64,000 bases of DNA from Brumimicrobium oceani (GCF_003143775.1 NZ_QFRJ01000009.1:1-64000), one strand, 5' to 3'; counted from the stretch's first letter, positions 1-11,040 are shown. The notes: generated by a model not told the origin, from the letters alone. Program-made: numbers and translations.

Positions 1-1430
1 TCAATCCAAGTTAAACTTGTACATGCTATTCGTGTGTCAGTTCCAGTAACGGCATTATTAACCGTTAAGTCTAAAGTTACAATAGAATCACAACCTGCTG
101 CATTTGTTAAAGTATGCATTGCGGAATTGTTTGATGCAGTGTATGTATTTCCATCAATCCAAGTGTAAGAATCACATGCTACTTGAACATCTGTTCCAGT
201 ATTTGAATAGTTGAGTGTTAAATCTAAAGTCACAACACTATCACATCCAGCCACATTTGTTAAAGTATGCGTTGCTACATTGTTTGAAGCTAAATAAGTT
301 ACTCCATCAATCCATGTGTAACTGTCACATGCTACTTGCGTATCTGTTCCAGTTGTAGAATTATTGATTGTTAAATCTAAAGTCACAACACTATCACATC
401 CAGCCGCATTCGTTAAAGTATGCGTTGCTACATTGTTTGAAGCTAAATAAGTTACTCCATCAATCCATGTGTAAGAATCACATGCTGTAATTACGTCTGT
501 TCCTGTGTTTGAATTGTTGATTGTTAAATCTAAAGTCACAACACTATCACACCCAGCCGCATTTGATAAAGTATGCGTTGCTACATTATTTGACGCAGTA
601 TAAGTCACTCCATCAATCCATGTGTAAGAATCACATGCTACTTGAACATCTGTTCCAGTGTTTGAATTGTTGATTGTTAAATCTAAAGTCACAACACTAT
701 CACATCCAGCCGCATTTGATAAAGTATGTGTTGCTACATTGTTTGAAGCTAAATAAGTTACTCCATCAATCCATGTGTAAGAATCACATGCTGTAATTAC
801 GTCTGTTCCTGTGTTTGAATTGTTGATTGTTAAATCTAAAGTCACAACACTATCACACCCAGCCGTATTTGTTAAAGTATGCGTTGCTACATTATTTGAC
901 GCAATATAAGTCACTCCATCAATCCAAGTGTAAGAATCACATGCTACTTGAACATCTGTTCCAGTGTTTGAATTGTTGATTGTTAAATCTAAAGTCACAA
1001 CACTATCACATCCAGCCGCATTTGATAAAGTATGTGTTGCTACATTATTTGAAGCTAAATAAGTTACTCCATCAATCCATGTGTAAGAATCACATGCAAC
1101 TTGTGTATCTGTTCCAGTTGTAGAATTATTGATTGTTAAATCTAAAGTCACAACACTATCACAACCTGCTACATTTGTTAAAGTATGCATTGCTACATTG
1201 TTTGACGCAGTATAAGTTACTCCATCAATCCAAGTGTAAGAATCACATGCTACTTGAACATCAGTTCCAGTGTTTGAATTGTTGATTGTTAAATCTAAAG
1301 TCACAACACTATCACATCCAGCAACATTTGTTAAAGTATGCATTGCAGAATTGTTGGAAGAAGTGTATGTATTTCCATCAATCCATGTGTAAGAATTACA
1401 TGCAACTTGAACATCTGTTCCTGCTGTCGC
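1..1430 (-). repeat. Ten tandem 153-nt (51-residue) coding repeats, array continues off the edge
   Basis: The plus-strand landmark CCATCAATCC recurs near 151, 304, 457, 610 and onward to about 1375 at exactly 153-nt steps. Each unit encodes one CDSYTWIDG and one AGCDSVVTL motif, so each has two cysteines. Units differ at scattered sites, so they are diverged enough to assemble but closely related. Confidence 0.92.
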
Positions 1431-4400
1431 GACACATAATGTTGAAAAACTAAAAGGTCCAACCCAAGCACTTTCATCACCAAGACCACAGTCGGCCTGT
1501 ACGAAAAAGTCATAAGCCGTATTTATGCTCAAACCAGTTAAAGCATAAGGATTACTTGTTGTTGAAACAGAAGTACCACTTCCTTGCGTAAATCCGTCAA
1601 CACCGTATTCAACATTCCAAGTTGTAGCGGTACCATTCTCTGTCCAAGCTAAATCTGCAGAGGTACCTGTAATGCTTGATGTTATTAATGCAGAAGGATC
1701 TGCACAAGTAATGGCTGTTTTAATTTCAAAGTTATTAATGTATATATAATAATCTTCTGAATCAGACGTAGAGCCATCGCTTGCCCAAATACCAAACAAA
1801 GTATTCGTACCCGTATAAGCACTTAAATCAATAGAAATGTCATTGGCAGCCAATAACAATGGATTAGCGTTATTCCAAGTATGGATAACTGACCATGTTG
1901 TTCCATCATCAGTAGAAACAACAACCTGCAACTTATCATCTGAACCCATTCCACTAAAAGCAGTAGATGAACTCCAATCTGTTGCATTTGTATTCAGCAC
2001 TAACTCATAACCACCAGCTGACAAATCAAAGGCTGGAGTTAATAACCAATCCTCACGACTATTAGAATATAGATTAATACGGGCGCTACTGCCAGATTGA
2101 CCCCAATATCCAGTACCTAGCGACGAAGGTCCTGTTGCTGGACTACCTGCACCTGCCTCTTCCCAACAAGAAGGTAAGAAAGAACTGAAATCTGTTGAAT
2201 AATCAGGTATTTCAGCTGCACATGGTGTTGTAAAGTTAAAAGGTCCTACCCATGGGCTTAAATCTCCACCACCACAATTTGCTTGCACATAAAAGTCGTA
2301 AGGGGTAGTTGCTGTTAGTCCTGATAAAGCATAAGGATTACTAGAAGCCGCAACAGTAGTTCCACTACCTTGAGTAAACCCAGACACACCGTATTCAACA
2401 TTCCAAGCTGTAGCTGTACCGTTTTCTGTCCAAGCTAAATTTGCTGATGTAGCTGTTAGATTTGTTGCTGTTAAGGCACTAGGCGGAAGACAAGATGGTG
2501 ATTCGTAAATAGAAATATCATCTAAAGAGATATACCAAGGTGAACCGTTAATTTCTCCTTTGATTCCAATGTAATAAACACCAGAGCTTGCTGGCGTAAA
2601 AATACCGTTAACCAGTTGGTAGGTTCCGTTTGTAAGCCCTGTAGATGGAACAATTGAGTTGGTCATTGATGCAGCATCATTTGCACTACCATAACTGATG
2701 GAGATACTTGCATTACTGGTGGTACTTCCATCTTGACGTGCATATACATCAGCTGTATAAGATGTTCCACCCACAAGATTTATAGGGATGAACATCCAGT
2801 CTGTATTACCATATCTTAATGTTGTATTCCAATTTCCACTATATGGCGACCTGTTATAAGTTGTATTTGTTTCATTGGCTGTCCAACTACCTGATCCTGA
2901 TACCGACTCTTGGGATAAGCAACCATCAATGTCGGCATCGTGGGCGTATCCGTTTTCAAAACCTTCAAAATAAGGAAGGTTAAATGCCACACATGGTGTT
3001 GAAAAACTAAATGGACCAGCCCAAGAGCTTAAACCGCTTCCACCACAATCTGCTTGAACGTAAAAGTCATAAGCTGTATTTGCTGTTAAACCACTTAGAG
3101 AAAGAGGATTACTAGAAGCCGCAAAAGTAGTTCCAGCTCCTTGCGTAAATCCAGTAGCACCGTATTCAACATTCCAAGCTGTAGCTGTACCGTTTTCTGT
3201 CCAAGCTAAATCAGCGGATGTAGCTGTTATGTTTGTTGCTGTTAAGGCACTAGGTGCTATACATGAAGGTGCTTCAAATACTGAAATATCATCAAGAGCA
3301 ATATCTCCTGCATAACCAGCACCCCTAACTCCCTTAAAACGAACCTTAACTGTCCCTGAATAGGCGCTTAGGACAATATTTTCAGAAATCCAAGCTTCAT
3401 TTCCTCCGATTTGTTGCTGTCCAGACAAATTAAATTCAGTTGTCCATGTGGCTCCATTATCCGAAGAAACTTGAACACTAAGACTTCCCATATTACTACC
3501 ATACATGTGATAATAAAAACCCAGAACTGGCACTGTTAAACTTGTCAAATCAATACTAGGAGTGTATAAAAATGCCTCATCTAAAGTAATTCCATTTGAA
3601 GCTTCTGTATAAAAGAATTTACTACCACTGTTTGGAGAATCAGGCCCTGTACCTGCTGAAGAAGTTGACCCACCAATATTCCATGCAAAAGCTGTAGAAG
3701 TATAACTAGGATTTGAACTCCAACAATCTTCAATTTCTGAACTTGTGGTTGTCGTTGCAGTCTCTACATCGTATGTCCATGGTGCAGAAACAGCTGTACA
3801 AAGTGTTGTAAAGTTAAAAGGTCCTATCCATGGGCTTAAATCTCCACCACCACAATTTGCTTGAACGTAAAAGTCATAAGCTGTATTTGCTGTTAAACCA
3901 CTTAGAGGAAGAGGATTACTAGAAGCCGCAACTGTTGTCCCACTACCTTGTGTAAATCCAGTAGCACCGTATTCAACATTCCAAGCTGTAGCAGTACCGT
4001 TTTCTGTCCAAGCTAAATCAGCGGATGTGGCTGTCATGTTTGTTGCTGTTAAGGCACTAGGCGGAAGACAAGATGGTGATTCGTAAATAGAAATATCATC
4101 TAAAGAGATATACCAAGGTGAACCGTTAATTTCTCCTTTGATTCCAATGTAATAAACACCAGAGCTTGCTGGCGTAAAAATACCGTTAACCAGTTGGTAG
4201 GTTCCGTTTGTAAGCCCTGTAGATGGAGCAATTGAGTTGGTCATTGATGCAGCATTATTTGCACTACCATAACTGATGGAGATACTTGCATTACTAGTAG
4301 TACTTCCATCTTGACGTGCATATACATCAGCTGTATAAGATGTTCCACCCACAAGATTTACTTGGATGAACATCCAGTCTGTATTACCATATATTAATGT

Positions 4401-5434
4401 TGTATTCCAATTTCCACTATATGGCGATCTGTTATAAGCTGTATTTGTTTCATTGGCTGTCCAATTACCTGATCCTGATACCGACTCTTGGGATAAGCAA
4501 CCATCGATGTCGGCATTGTGGGCATATCCGTTTTCAAAACCTTCAAAATAAGGAAGGTTAAATGCCACACATGGTGTTGAAAAACTAAATGGGCCAGCCC
4601 AGGCACTTAAATCCCCACCACCACAATCTGCTTGAACGTAAAAGTCATAAGTTGTATTTGCTGTTAAACTTGATAAATTGTGAGGATTATTAGAAGCCGC
4701 AACAGTAGTTCCAGCTCCTTGTGTAAATCCAGTAGCACCGTATTCAATATTCCAAGCTGTAGCAGTACCGTTTTCTGTCCAAGCTAAATCAGCGGATGTA
4801 GCCACTAGGTTTGTAACAGATAATGAGCTTGGATCTGGGCAAGCTTGAGATATTCCTATAAATTGAATATTTGGAATTGCTGTTCTCAATAAACCACTAG
4901 GCAAAACACCAGAAGGATCTGGGTTGTTGCTATCGCTCCTATAGGTCAAAGCTCGGTTCGAAGAGACTGATGAACAGAGAAACTCATCACTATTACCATC
5001 ATAACCTGATCCATTTTCATCGACTGCAACAATTAGATTATCAGTTCCATTATAAACAAATGGTGTTGTGAATGTAATTGTTACCTGATCAGCGACAACA
5101 CTTATCACTCCGTCAAACTTTGAGTTAAACCTGAAACCCAATCTGATGAACTAGTAAAAGAAGACTTGGTTGTATGTCCTAAATAGACCACCCAGTCATT
5201 TGAATTTGAAATAATTGTCCCAGCATCTGTATAGAAAGTGATTCCTGTGATTGAACCATTGGCGTTAATTTCTGATGCCAAGTAAATAGATTGTGAATAT
5301 GAATATCCGTAATATGGCTCTATTGGTAGGGCTTGACCTGTTAGTGTACCTGTCCCAACATTAACTTGCGCATTTGCATTTAATGCAAACAAGCTAGTCA
5401 TACAGAAAATTAATAATTGTAAAAAGTTTTTCAT
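1..5434 (-). CDS. Giant secreted adhesin-like repeat protein (partial, probable frameshift)
   Basis: The chosen start gives a signal peptide (MKNFLQLLIFCMTSLFALNA) rather than an upstream ATG at 5551. After about 105 residues the frame meets a stop at 5107-5105, but a one-base shift near 5119-5121 opens a frame that stays open to the left edge; I checked frame consistency at eight repeat landmarks. The shifted product holds five fibronectin-III-like modules (AWTENGTATAWNVEY), separated by beta-sandwich modules resembling MAM/cleaved-adhesin domains (ISLDDISIYE), then 51-residue repeats with CDSYTWIDG and GCDSVVTL. Such proteins in Bacteroidota are usually T9SS-exported and surface-attached; the C-terminus, where a sorting domain would be, is outside the window. 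Role as an adhesin is inferred from architecture only. It may be a pseudogene, a sequencing error or a switchable gene. Confidence 0.8.
2227..3013 (-). repeat. Near-identical internal duplication, copy 1
   Basis: This 787-nt stretch matches 3805-4591 at a constant offset of 1578 nt (526 codons), with only scattered differences. It covers one sandwich module plus part of the neighbouring fibronectin-III-like modules of the adhesin. The offset is a multiple of three, so the reading frame is kept. Confidence 0.85.
3805..4591 (-). repeat. Near-identical internal duplication, copy 2
   Basis: Partner of 2227-3013 at an offset of 1578 nt. The high identity compared with the other modules of the same gene points to a recent duplication or gene conversion inside the adhesin gene. 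Confidence 0.85.
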
Positions 5435-6121
5435 AAATATGGGTTTATAGGTTAATAATGAATTAGTAAGAAAGTGATTGGGAAAACTTTTCTCCAGCCC
5501 CTTTTTATCGGTGCTTATTTGAGAGAATGAGTTGGTAAAAGCATGCTTCATAAGGTGTTAGTTTTAGATTTACAGTATCACAATGTAAAAACAAAAAAAT
5601 TGTTAAACAAGTGTTAATGCTTTTTTTACTAAAACTACACCCTTGCAAAACAAGCACTTACAAAACAAAAAACAAGTCATACCGCACTACCTAGGACCTT
5701 AAAAGCATATTTTTGACAAAAAAGAATTCATAGAAATACCTTAAGGTTAAAATTAAACCCATCTTGTACATATCGCATCTTTACTAAAAACCTACAATAG
5801 AGTTAATAAGCTCTTTAAATAATGAAAATTCAACACTAAGGCCCGACTAGACAAGCACTCTAAAGATAAAACTTGAGGAATACAATAAGGTTTAACGTGT
5901 AGGTATGGTTACATTTTAAATGCTTAATAAAAATCTTACCAGTGGGGTTTATGTTTTGTGTAAAGAAAGAACAATATACGGCTAGCGCTATTATCTTGAA
6001 ATTATGGCGGCTTGATTCACAGAAGTAAGATAATAATACCATGAGTAAAAAGTTGTTGCTAAAACAAAAAAGAGTGTACCAAAGCACACTCTTTTTAATA
6101 CAAAACAAAATATCTAGCAAC
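5435..6121. other. Long intergenic region upstream of the adhesin
   Basis: It holds the upstream region of the adhesin gene and, at its right end, the terminator of the operon to the right. I found no convincing gene in it: the 86-codon open frame at 5860-6120 (minus) has no recognisable motif and crosses the terminator hairpin. No clear TAnnTTTG promoter box was found for the adhesin. Confidence 0.6.
6067..6096 (-). terminator. Intrinsic terminator after the SDR gene
   Basis: The arms AGAGTGT (6071-6077) and ACACTCT (6086-6092) are extended by flanking A and T runs, giving an 11-bp stem with a short loop. It lies 25 nt past the SDR stop codon. The symmetrical A/T flanks would let it act in both directions. 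Confidence 0.85.
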
Positions 6122-6904
6122 CTATAAAGACTTCGTTCTTCCTCCGTCTACAGGAACATTTATCCCATTAATATAGCTTGCTGCAGGGCTTGCTAAAAAA
6201 GTTACTGCATTCGCAATTTCTTCGGGTTGTGCTATTCTTTTCATAGGTGACTGTGCCGCCATGTTACTCAGAATTTCTTCATAATTTAATCCAGAAGATT
6301 GATCTGCTTTATTTTCTGCAATTGACTGAAGTCTAACCGTATTCGTTGCACCTGGCAATACGTTATTTACTGTAATATTATACTGTCCCAGTTCGTTAGC
6401 CATGGTTTTACTCCAATTCGCAACAGCACCTCTAATGGTATTAGATACTCCAAGACCATCTAAAGGTTGCTTAACGCTAGTTGAAATTATATTAATAACA
6501 CGTCCATAACCTTCATCTTTCATACCTGGATAAAGCGCTTGTACCAAAACGTGGTTGCAAACAAGGTGATTTGTGAAAGCAGCAGTAAATTCATCTACCT
6601 TGGCTTTTCTGATTGGTCCTCCTTTTGGTCCACCCGTATTATTTAGTAATATATGTGCTTTATTTTTAGTTGCCCAAGCTTTAATTTTTCGTTCTAAATC
6701 CAATGGATTAGAAAAATCTGCAACGATGTAGTCATTTTTATCATTAGGAGATAATTCAGCTAGAACCGCTTTTAATTTAGCTTCATTTCTTGCCACTAAA
6801 GTAATAGAGGCCCCTTGTTTAGACAATGCCAAAGCTGATTCTTTACCTATACCTTGAGTACTTCCGCACACCACTGCATGCTTTCCTGTTAAATCAATGT
6901 TCAT
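6122..6904 (-). CDS. SDR-family protein lacking the catalytic Tyr/Lys
   Basis: A 260-residue Rossmann-fold short-chain dehydrogenase/reductase protein. The nucleotide-binding glycine motif GSTQGIG is at residues 14-20, NNTGG at 88-92 takes the place of the usual NNAG, and the active-site serine candidate is S141. Where FabG-like enzymes have YxxxK, this protein reads S154-NTI-R158, so both catalytic residues are replaced while the surrounding fold is kept. The C-terminus (INGINVPVDGG) is normal for the family. It is the last gene of the operon with glmS, 6 nt after its stop. It may be a non-oxidoreductase, or use a different proton relay; substrate is unknown. Confidence 0.9.
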   Translation of the reverse strand: MNIDLTGKHAVVCGSTQGIGKESALALSKQGASITLVARNEAKLKAVLAELSPNDKNDYIVADFSNPLDLERKIKAWATKNKAHILLNNTGGPKGGPIRKAKVDEFTAAFTNHLVCNHVLVQALYPGMKDEGYGRVINIISTSVKQPLDGLGVSNTIRGAVANWSKTMANELGQYNITVNNVLPGATNTVRLQSIAENKADQSSGLNYEEILSNMAAQSPMKRIAQPEEIANAVTFLASPAASYINGINVPVDGGRTKSL

Positions 6905-6910
6905 AATATT

Positions 6911-8758
6911 TTATTCTACAGTTACAGATTTTGCTAAATTTCTTGGCTGATCCACATTAGCACCTCTCATTACCGCTACATAATAAGAAATTAATTGCAA
7001 TGGAATTGTAGCCAATAAAGGAGCTAAATTCTCATCTGTATCTGGTATTTCTATGTAATGATCAGCAATAGCTTTCACTTGTGTATCACCTTCTGTAATA
7101 ACAGCTATAATTTTTCCTTTGCGGGCTTTAACTTCTTGGATATTACTAACTACTTTTTCATAAGAAGGACCTTTTGTTGCAATCACAAAAACAGGCATTT
7201 CTTCATCAATTAAAGCAATAGGTCCATGTTTCATTTCAGCAGCTGGATATCCCTCTGCATGAATGTATGAAATTTCTTTCAACTTAAGCGCTCCTTCTAA
7301 AGCAACTGGGAAAGAATTTCCTCTTCCTAAGTATAAGGCATTTCTTGCATCTTTGTAAACTGCTGAAATCTCCTCGTGCTTTTCACTCTGCTCCAGAATT
7401 TTTGCCACCTTATCAGGAATCAACTCTAATTCAGTAATTATTCTTCTGAATTTAGTATCATCCAAATTTCCTTTCTTACGTGCAATAGACAGTGCCATCA
7501 AAGTAAGAACCGTTACCTGGGCTGTAAATGCTTTTGTAGAAGCCACTCCAATCTCAGGACCCGCATGCGTGTAAGAACCTGCATGTGTAATTCGAGAAAT
7601 TGATGAACCAACAACATTACAAATACCAAGAATGGTTGCACCTTTTGACTTTGCTAAATTTAGCGCTGCAAGTGTATCTGCTGTTTCTCCAGATTGAGAA
7701 ATCGCAATTACAATATCATCTTCATCGATAATAGGGTTTCTATATCTAAACTCTGAAGCATATTCAACTTCGACAGGAATTCGGGCAAGGTCTTCAAACA
7801 AATACTCTCCGACTAATGCTGCATGCCATGAAGTACCACATGCCACCATTATAATTCTTTTAGCTTTGGCCAATTTAGATTCGTAATCTTTGATTCCGCC
7901 CAGTTTTACCCAGCCTTCATCTACGTTTAGTCGACCTCTAAAACAATCTTTAATTGATCGTGGTTGTTCATGAATTTCTTTTAGCATGAAATGCTCATAT
8001 CCTCCTTTTTCGATAGCCTCTAATTTTAACTCTAGACGCTGGATATAAGGAACTTTCTCTTTATCTTGAATGCTGAATATTCTTAATCCGTCGTTTCTAT
8101 CAACAACAGCAATTTCTTCATCTTCCATATACACCACTTCATTTGTATATTCAATGATAGGTGTTGCATCAGACGCCAAATAAAACGCTCCATCTTTTCC
8201 AATTCCAACTACAAGCGGACTTGATTTACGGGCTGCTACTAGTTGATTCGGATTATCTTTACTCAAAACTACGATAGCGTATGCTCCAATAACACTATTA
8301 AGCGCTATTCGCACAGCCTCGGCGGTTTTAACCTGTTCATTTTTCTTAATATCGTCAATTAAATGAATCAGTACTTCTGTGTCGGTTTCACTTTTAAAAA
8401 CATAACCTCTTGACATTAGCTCTTCTCTCAAAGAGTCGTAATTTTCAATAATTCCGTTATGAATTAGCGCCATTTCTCCATCAGAAGAAACATGAGGGTG
8501 GGCATTTATATTGTTTGGTAAACCATGAGTTGCCCAACGCGTATGTCCTATACCGACAGTACCTGTTGAGTCATGTTGTGCTGCAAACTCTTCTAACTCA
8601 GAAACCTTTCCTGAACGCTTGTAATTATTTAAACTTGAGTCATCATTTAAGACCGCTATTCCTGCGCTATCATACCCTCTGTACTCTAGTCTTTTAAGAC
8701 CTTTTAATATAATTGGAAAAGCTTGTTCTTTCCCAATGTATGCTACGATTCCACACAT
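6911..8758 (-). CDS. glmS: Glutamine--fructose-6-phosphate aminotransferase (isomerizing)
   Basis: This enzyme makes glucosamine-6-phosphate from fructose-6-phosphate and glutamine, the first committed step towards UDP-GlcNAc for peptidoglycan and lipid A. The 615-residue length is normal. The N-terminal MCGIVAYIG supplies the Cys2 nucleophile of the class II glutaminase domain (about residues 1-220). Two SIS sugar-isomerase domains follow (CGTSWHAA and ISQSGETADTLAA in the first, GRGNSFPVALEGALKLKE in the second), and it ends in the conserved LAKSVTVE. It sits between the DUF4270 gene (27-nt gap) and the SDR gene. I saw no glmS ribozyme in the short upstream gap. Confidence 0.98.
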   Translation of the reverse strand: MCGIVAYIGKEQAFPIILKGLKRLEYRGYDSAGIAVLNDDSSLNNYKRSGKVSELEEFAAQHDSTGTVGIGHTRWATHGLPNNINAHPHVSSDGEMALIHNGIIENYDSLREELMSRGYVFKSETDTEVLIHLIDDIKKNEQVKTAEAVRIALNSVIGAYAIVVLSKDNPNQLVAARKSSPLVVGIGKDGAFYLASDATPIIEYTNEVVYMEDEEIAVVDRNDGLRIFSIQDKEKVPYIQRLELKLEAIEKGGYEHFMLKEIHEQPRSIKDCFRGRLNVDEGWVKLGGIKDYESKLAKAKRIIMVACGTSWHAALVGEYLFEDLARIPVEVEYASEFRYRNPIIDEDDIVIAISQSGETADTLAALNLAKSKGATILGICNVVGSSISRITHAGSYTHAGPEIGVASTKAFTAQVTVLTLMALSIARKKGNLDDTKFRRIITELELIPDKVAKILEQSEKHEEISAVYKDARNALYLGRGNSFPVALEGALKLKEISYIHAEGYPAAEMKHGPIALIDEEMPVFVIATKGPSYEKVVSNIQEVKARKGKIIAVITEGDTQVKAIADHYIEIPDTDENLAPLLATIPLQLISYYVAVMRGANVDQPRNLAKSVTVE

Positions 8759-8785
8759 AGTTAAATTTTATTAAGTTAATTATTA

Positions 8786-10114
8786 TCAAAGCATTGTGTA
8801 AACAACACTTAATTTAGGCTTCTTTTTGTTTTGGGTGTTGGGACCATTAAAAATAATGCGCTCAACGGTTGTATTAAAGTTTTTAGGCGAAACAAATAAC
8901 CCTGTGTTTGGGTATATGCCCTGAACCACGTTTTGTATATATTTCCTTAAATCAATAACATAAGATTTTTTTGTACTACTATATAACACACTTGCTGTTC
9001 CAGAATAGATAGAGGTTTTATTACCATCACCAGAGACATCTGTAGTTACAAATACTTCAGAACTAGGATAGAAATTACTTCCTTTGTAATAATCCACAGG
9101 CAATTCTAAAGTTGCTTGATGAATGATAATATCTTTTGGAAGTGAATCTAAACCACTCATCTCAATTTTCGCTCTTGAAGAAAATGATTGTGCATAAAAC
9201 TCTTCTTGTCCGAATGAAGGGTCATTAATCACTTGCTCTACTCTTGTTCCTGCATAGTCGGTCTCCACATGATTATAGTCTACAGCAGAACCATTGACAA
9301 TAAAATCATAGCTACCTTTTTCCCCATTACTGGCATAATACACAGTCAGTTTGGAAGCGGCTCTAGTTGTTGCAAGGTAAAGAACTGTTCCTTCGCCGGC
9401 AGACTGAAATCCGTTATTCACCTTAAAATGGAGTCCTTTAAAGTTTTGCAAAAAATCATCATCATTGGTAGCGTTTTGGGCAAGAGTCAAAAGATTTCTC
9501 CCGAAAATCGTATCTAATGGAATTCTCAGCTGTGGAGTAAGTGTATCAGAACCTACAATCGCTCCATTTAAAGGGTCAGGCAAGATGAGTCCTTCGTTAT
9601 TGGCCGTAGGAACTAATTGTTGTGATGCGACATTAGATGTAGCAGACCTAAGGTAAGTAGAATCGCGTGTTAGTTCATCTGTAATTTCATAAACTTCAAA
9701 CAGTTGCTCGGTTAAATCACCATAATAACCTCCATACTCGAAGGCCATAATTACAGAATCTATAGCTACTTGGTTTAAGTTACCGAAATCAGGGGAAAAC
9801 CCAGACAATGTTAATTGCGTATAAAAGTTAGCATTAACTTTACCATAAATCTCATCATTATAGCTTCCAAGCAGATTAAAAGGACGATCCATAGAAGGAA
9901 TGGAGTCTTCCTCTACCGTAGATGTCTTTAGCTGAAAAGTATCTACAACACTTGAATTCATTATATCATCCGAAGAAAGCGCACTCGAACCAACAGGATT
10001 TCTTTTCTTTTTACAGGAAGGAAATACAAGGCTTAAACAAAAAAATGCAGCGAAAAGAATTACTACTTTTCGCCACATTTTGAAATTATAAAATTTACTC
10101 TTATTTATTTTCAT
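8786..10114 (-). CDS. DUF4270 family lipoprotein
   Basis: A 442-residue protein with a hydrophobic N-terminus and lipobox ending at C34 (LVFPSCKKK), followed by a Ser/Thr-rich linker and a long beta-rich domain that I recognise as DUF4270. The family is restricted to Bacteroidota and its function is unknown. The start codon overlaps the stop of the GT5 gene upstream (ATGA), so the two are translationally coupled. The order GT5 synthase, DUF4270, glmS, with panC divergent, is a neighbourhood I recall from many Flavobacteriia. It is probably an outer-membrane lipoprotein. Confidence 0.88.
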   Translation of the reverse strand: MKINKSKFYNFKMWRKVVILFAAFFCLSLVFPSCKKKRNPVGSSALSSDDIMNSSVVDTFQLKTSTVEEDSIPSMDRPFNLLGSYNDEIYGKVNANFYTQLTLSGFSPDFGNLNQVAIDSVIMAFEYGGYYGDLTEQLFEVYEITDELTRDSTYLRSATSNVASQQLVPTANNEGLILPDPLNGAIVGSDTLTPQLRIPLDTIFGRNLLTLAQNATNDDDFLQNFKGLHFKVNNGFQSAGEGTVLYLATTRAASKLTVYYASNGEKGSYDFIVNGSAVDYNHVETDYAGTRVEQVINDPSFGQEEFYAQSFSSRAKIEMSGLDSLPKDIIIHQATLELPVDYYKGSNFYPSSEVFVTTDVSGDGNKTSIYSGTASVLYSSTKKSYVIDLRKYIQNVVQGIYPNTGLFVSPKNFNTTVERIIFNGPNTQNKKKPKLSVVYTML

Positions 10115-10935
10115 TGAATCAATGCTTCTTCATCTATAACTTTGTCGAAAAACTCACTCATCACTTTTGGCTGAACCTCTTCAGATTCGAATTCCAACTT
10201 AAACATTTCTGTTTCGTCAAAAGCTTTTTTCAATTCATCGTTAACAGATGCGCTCCCCATAACCACTCCATCAGAGTGACTTATAGCGGCTTTATTTAAA
10301 CTGGTATAATCACCATTTTTTATCGAATCGACAATCTCATCGCTAAAGCCTTCAAACTTAAGTTTTTCATCAAACCTACCGCCCCAATTTTTGTTAAACT
10401 CATTGTCATAAAGCGAATAAATCACTTTTGTATCAGAAAAATGTGGGTCATTTTTGTAAATATCTTTAACGTACATAGGCATTAAAGAAGTCATCCATCC
10501 ATGACAGTGAATAATATCTGGTTTCCAGCCTAATTTCTTAACAGTCTCCAATACTCCTCTACAGAAGAACATTGAACGTTCGTCATTATCTTCAAACTCT
10601 TCCCCTTTGTCGTTAGAGAAAACACCTTTACGCTTAAAGTACTCTTCGTTATCTATAAAATAAACTTGCATTCGAGCTGTTGGAATAGAAGCCACCTTTA
10701 TAATTAAAGGATGGTCCATATCATCAACGATAAGATTCATTCCAGACAATCTAATTACTTCATGTAATTGATGACGTCTTTCGTTAATCACTCCAAATCG
10801 AGGCATGAAAACTCTAATTTCTTTGCCACTTTCTTGAACCCCTTGTGGAAGTTTTCGGGCTGCAGTAGATACTTCTGACTTTGGTAAAAATGGTTTAATC
10901 TCTTGCGAAACAAAAAGGATTTTCTTCTTCTCCAT
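10111..10935 (-). CDS. Short GT5-type glycogen/starch synthase domain protein
   Basis: The 274-residue protein begins MEKKKILFVSQEIKPFLPKS and contains DIIHCHGWMTSLMPMYVK, both hallmarks of the N-terminal half of GT5 glycogen synthases. The C-terminal Rossmann domain of full-length GlgA (about 480 residues), which carries most nucleotide-sugar contacts, is absent. The short form appears to be normal in Bacteroidota, so it is not an obvious truncation. Substrate is uncertain: linkage to glmS and DUF4270 suggests an envelope role rather than storage glycogen. It overlaps DUF4270 by 4 nt and is divergent from panC. Confidence 0.85.
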   Translation of the reverse strand: MEKKKILFVSQEIKPFLPKSEVSTAARKLPQGVQESGKEIRVFMPRFGVINERRHQLHEVIRLSGMNLIVDDMDHPLIIKVASIPTARMQVYFIDNEEYFKRKGVFSNDKGEEFEDNDERSMFFCRGVLETVKKLGWKPDIIHCHGWMTSLMPMYVKDIYKNDPHFSDTKVIYSLYDNEFNKNWGGRFDEKLKFEGFSDEIVDSIKNGDYTSLNKAAISHSDGVVMGSASVNDELKKAFDETEMFKLEFESEEVQPKVMSEFFDKVIDEEALIQ

Positions 10936-10960
10936 GAAATGTATTTTGGTAAAACGTGTA

Positions 10961-10968
10961 CAAAAATA
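10961..10968 (-). promoter_or_regulatory. Candidate -7 box for the GT5-DUF4270-glmS-SDR operon
   Basis: On the minus strand this reads TATTTTTG, matching the Bacteroidota -7 consensus TAnnTTTG, 25 nt upstream of the start codon. I could not find a good TTG at the -33 position, so confidence is limited. Confidence 0.45.
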
Positions 10969-11040
10969 TAAAAAAAAATTCGGAATTTCAGCATAAAAAG
11001 ATAGTTTTGTTGATTTCGCTTTAATATAGTCTGAGAAATT

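Noticed and set aside
1..1430. CRISPR-like periodic array
   Set aside because: The 153-nt period is coding, in frame and encodes a conserved protein repeat.
5860..6120. An 86-codon minus-strand open frame
   Set aside because: It crosses the terminator hairpin, has no recognisable motif and odd composition.
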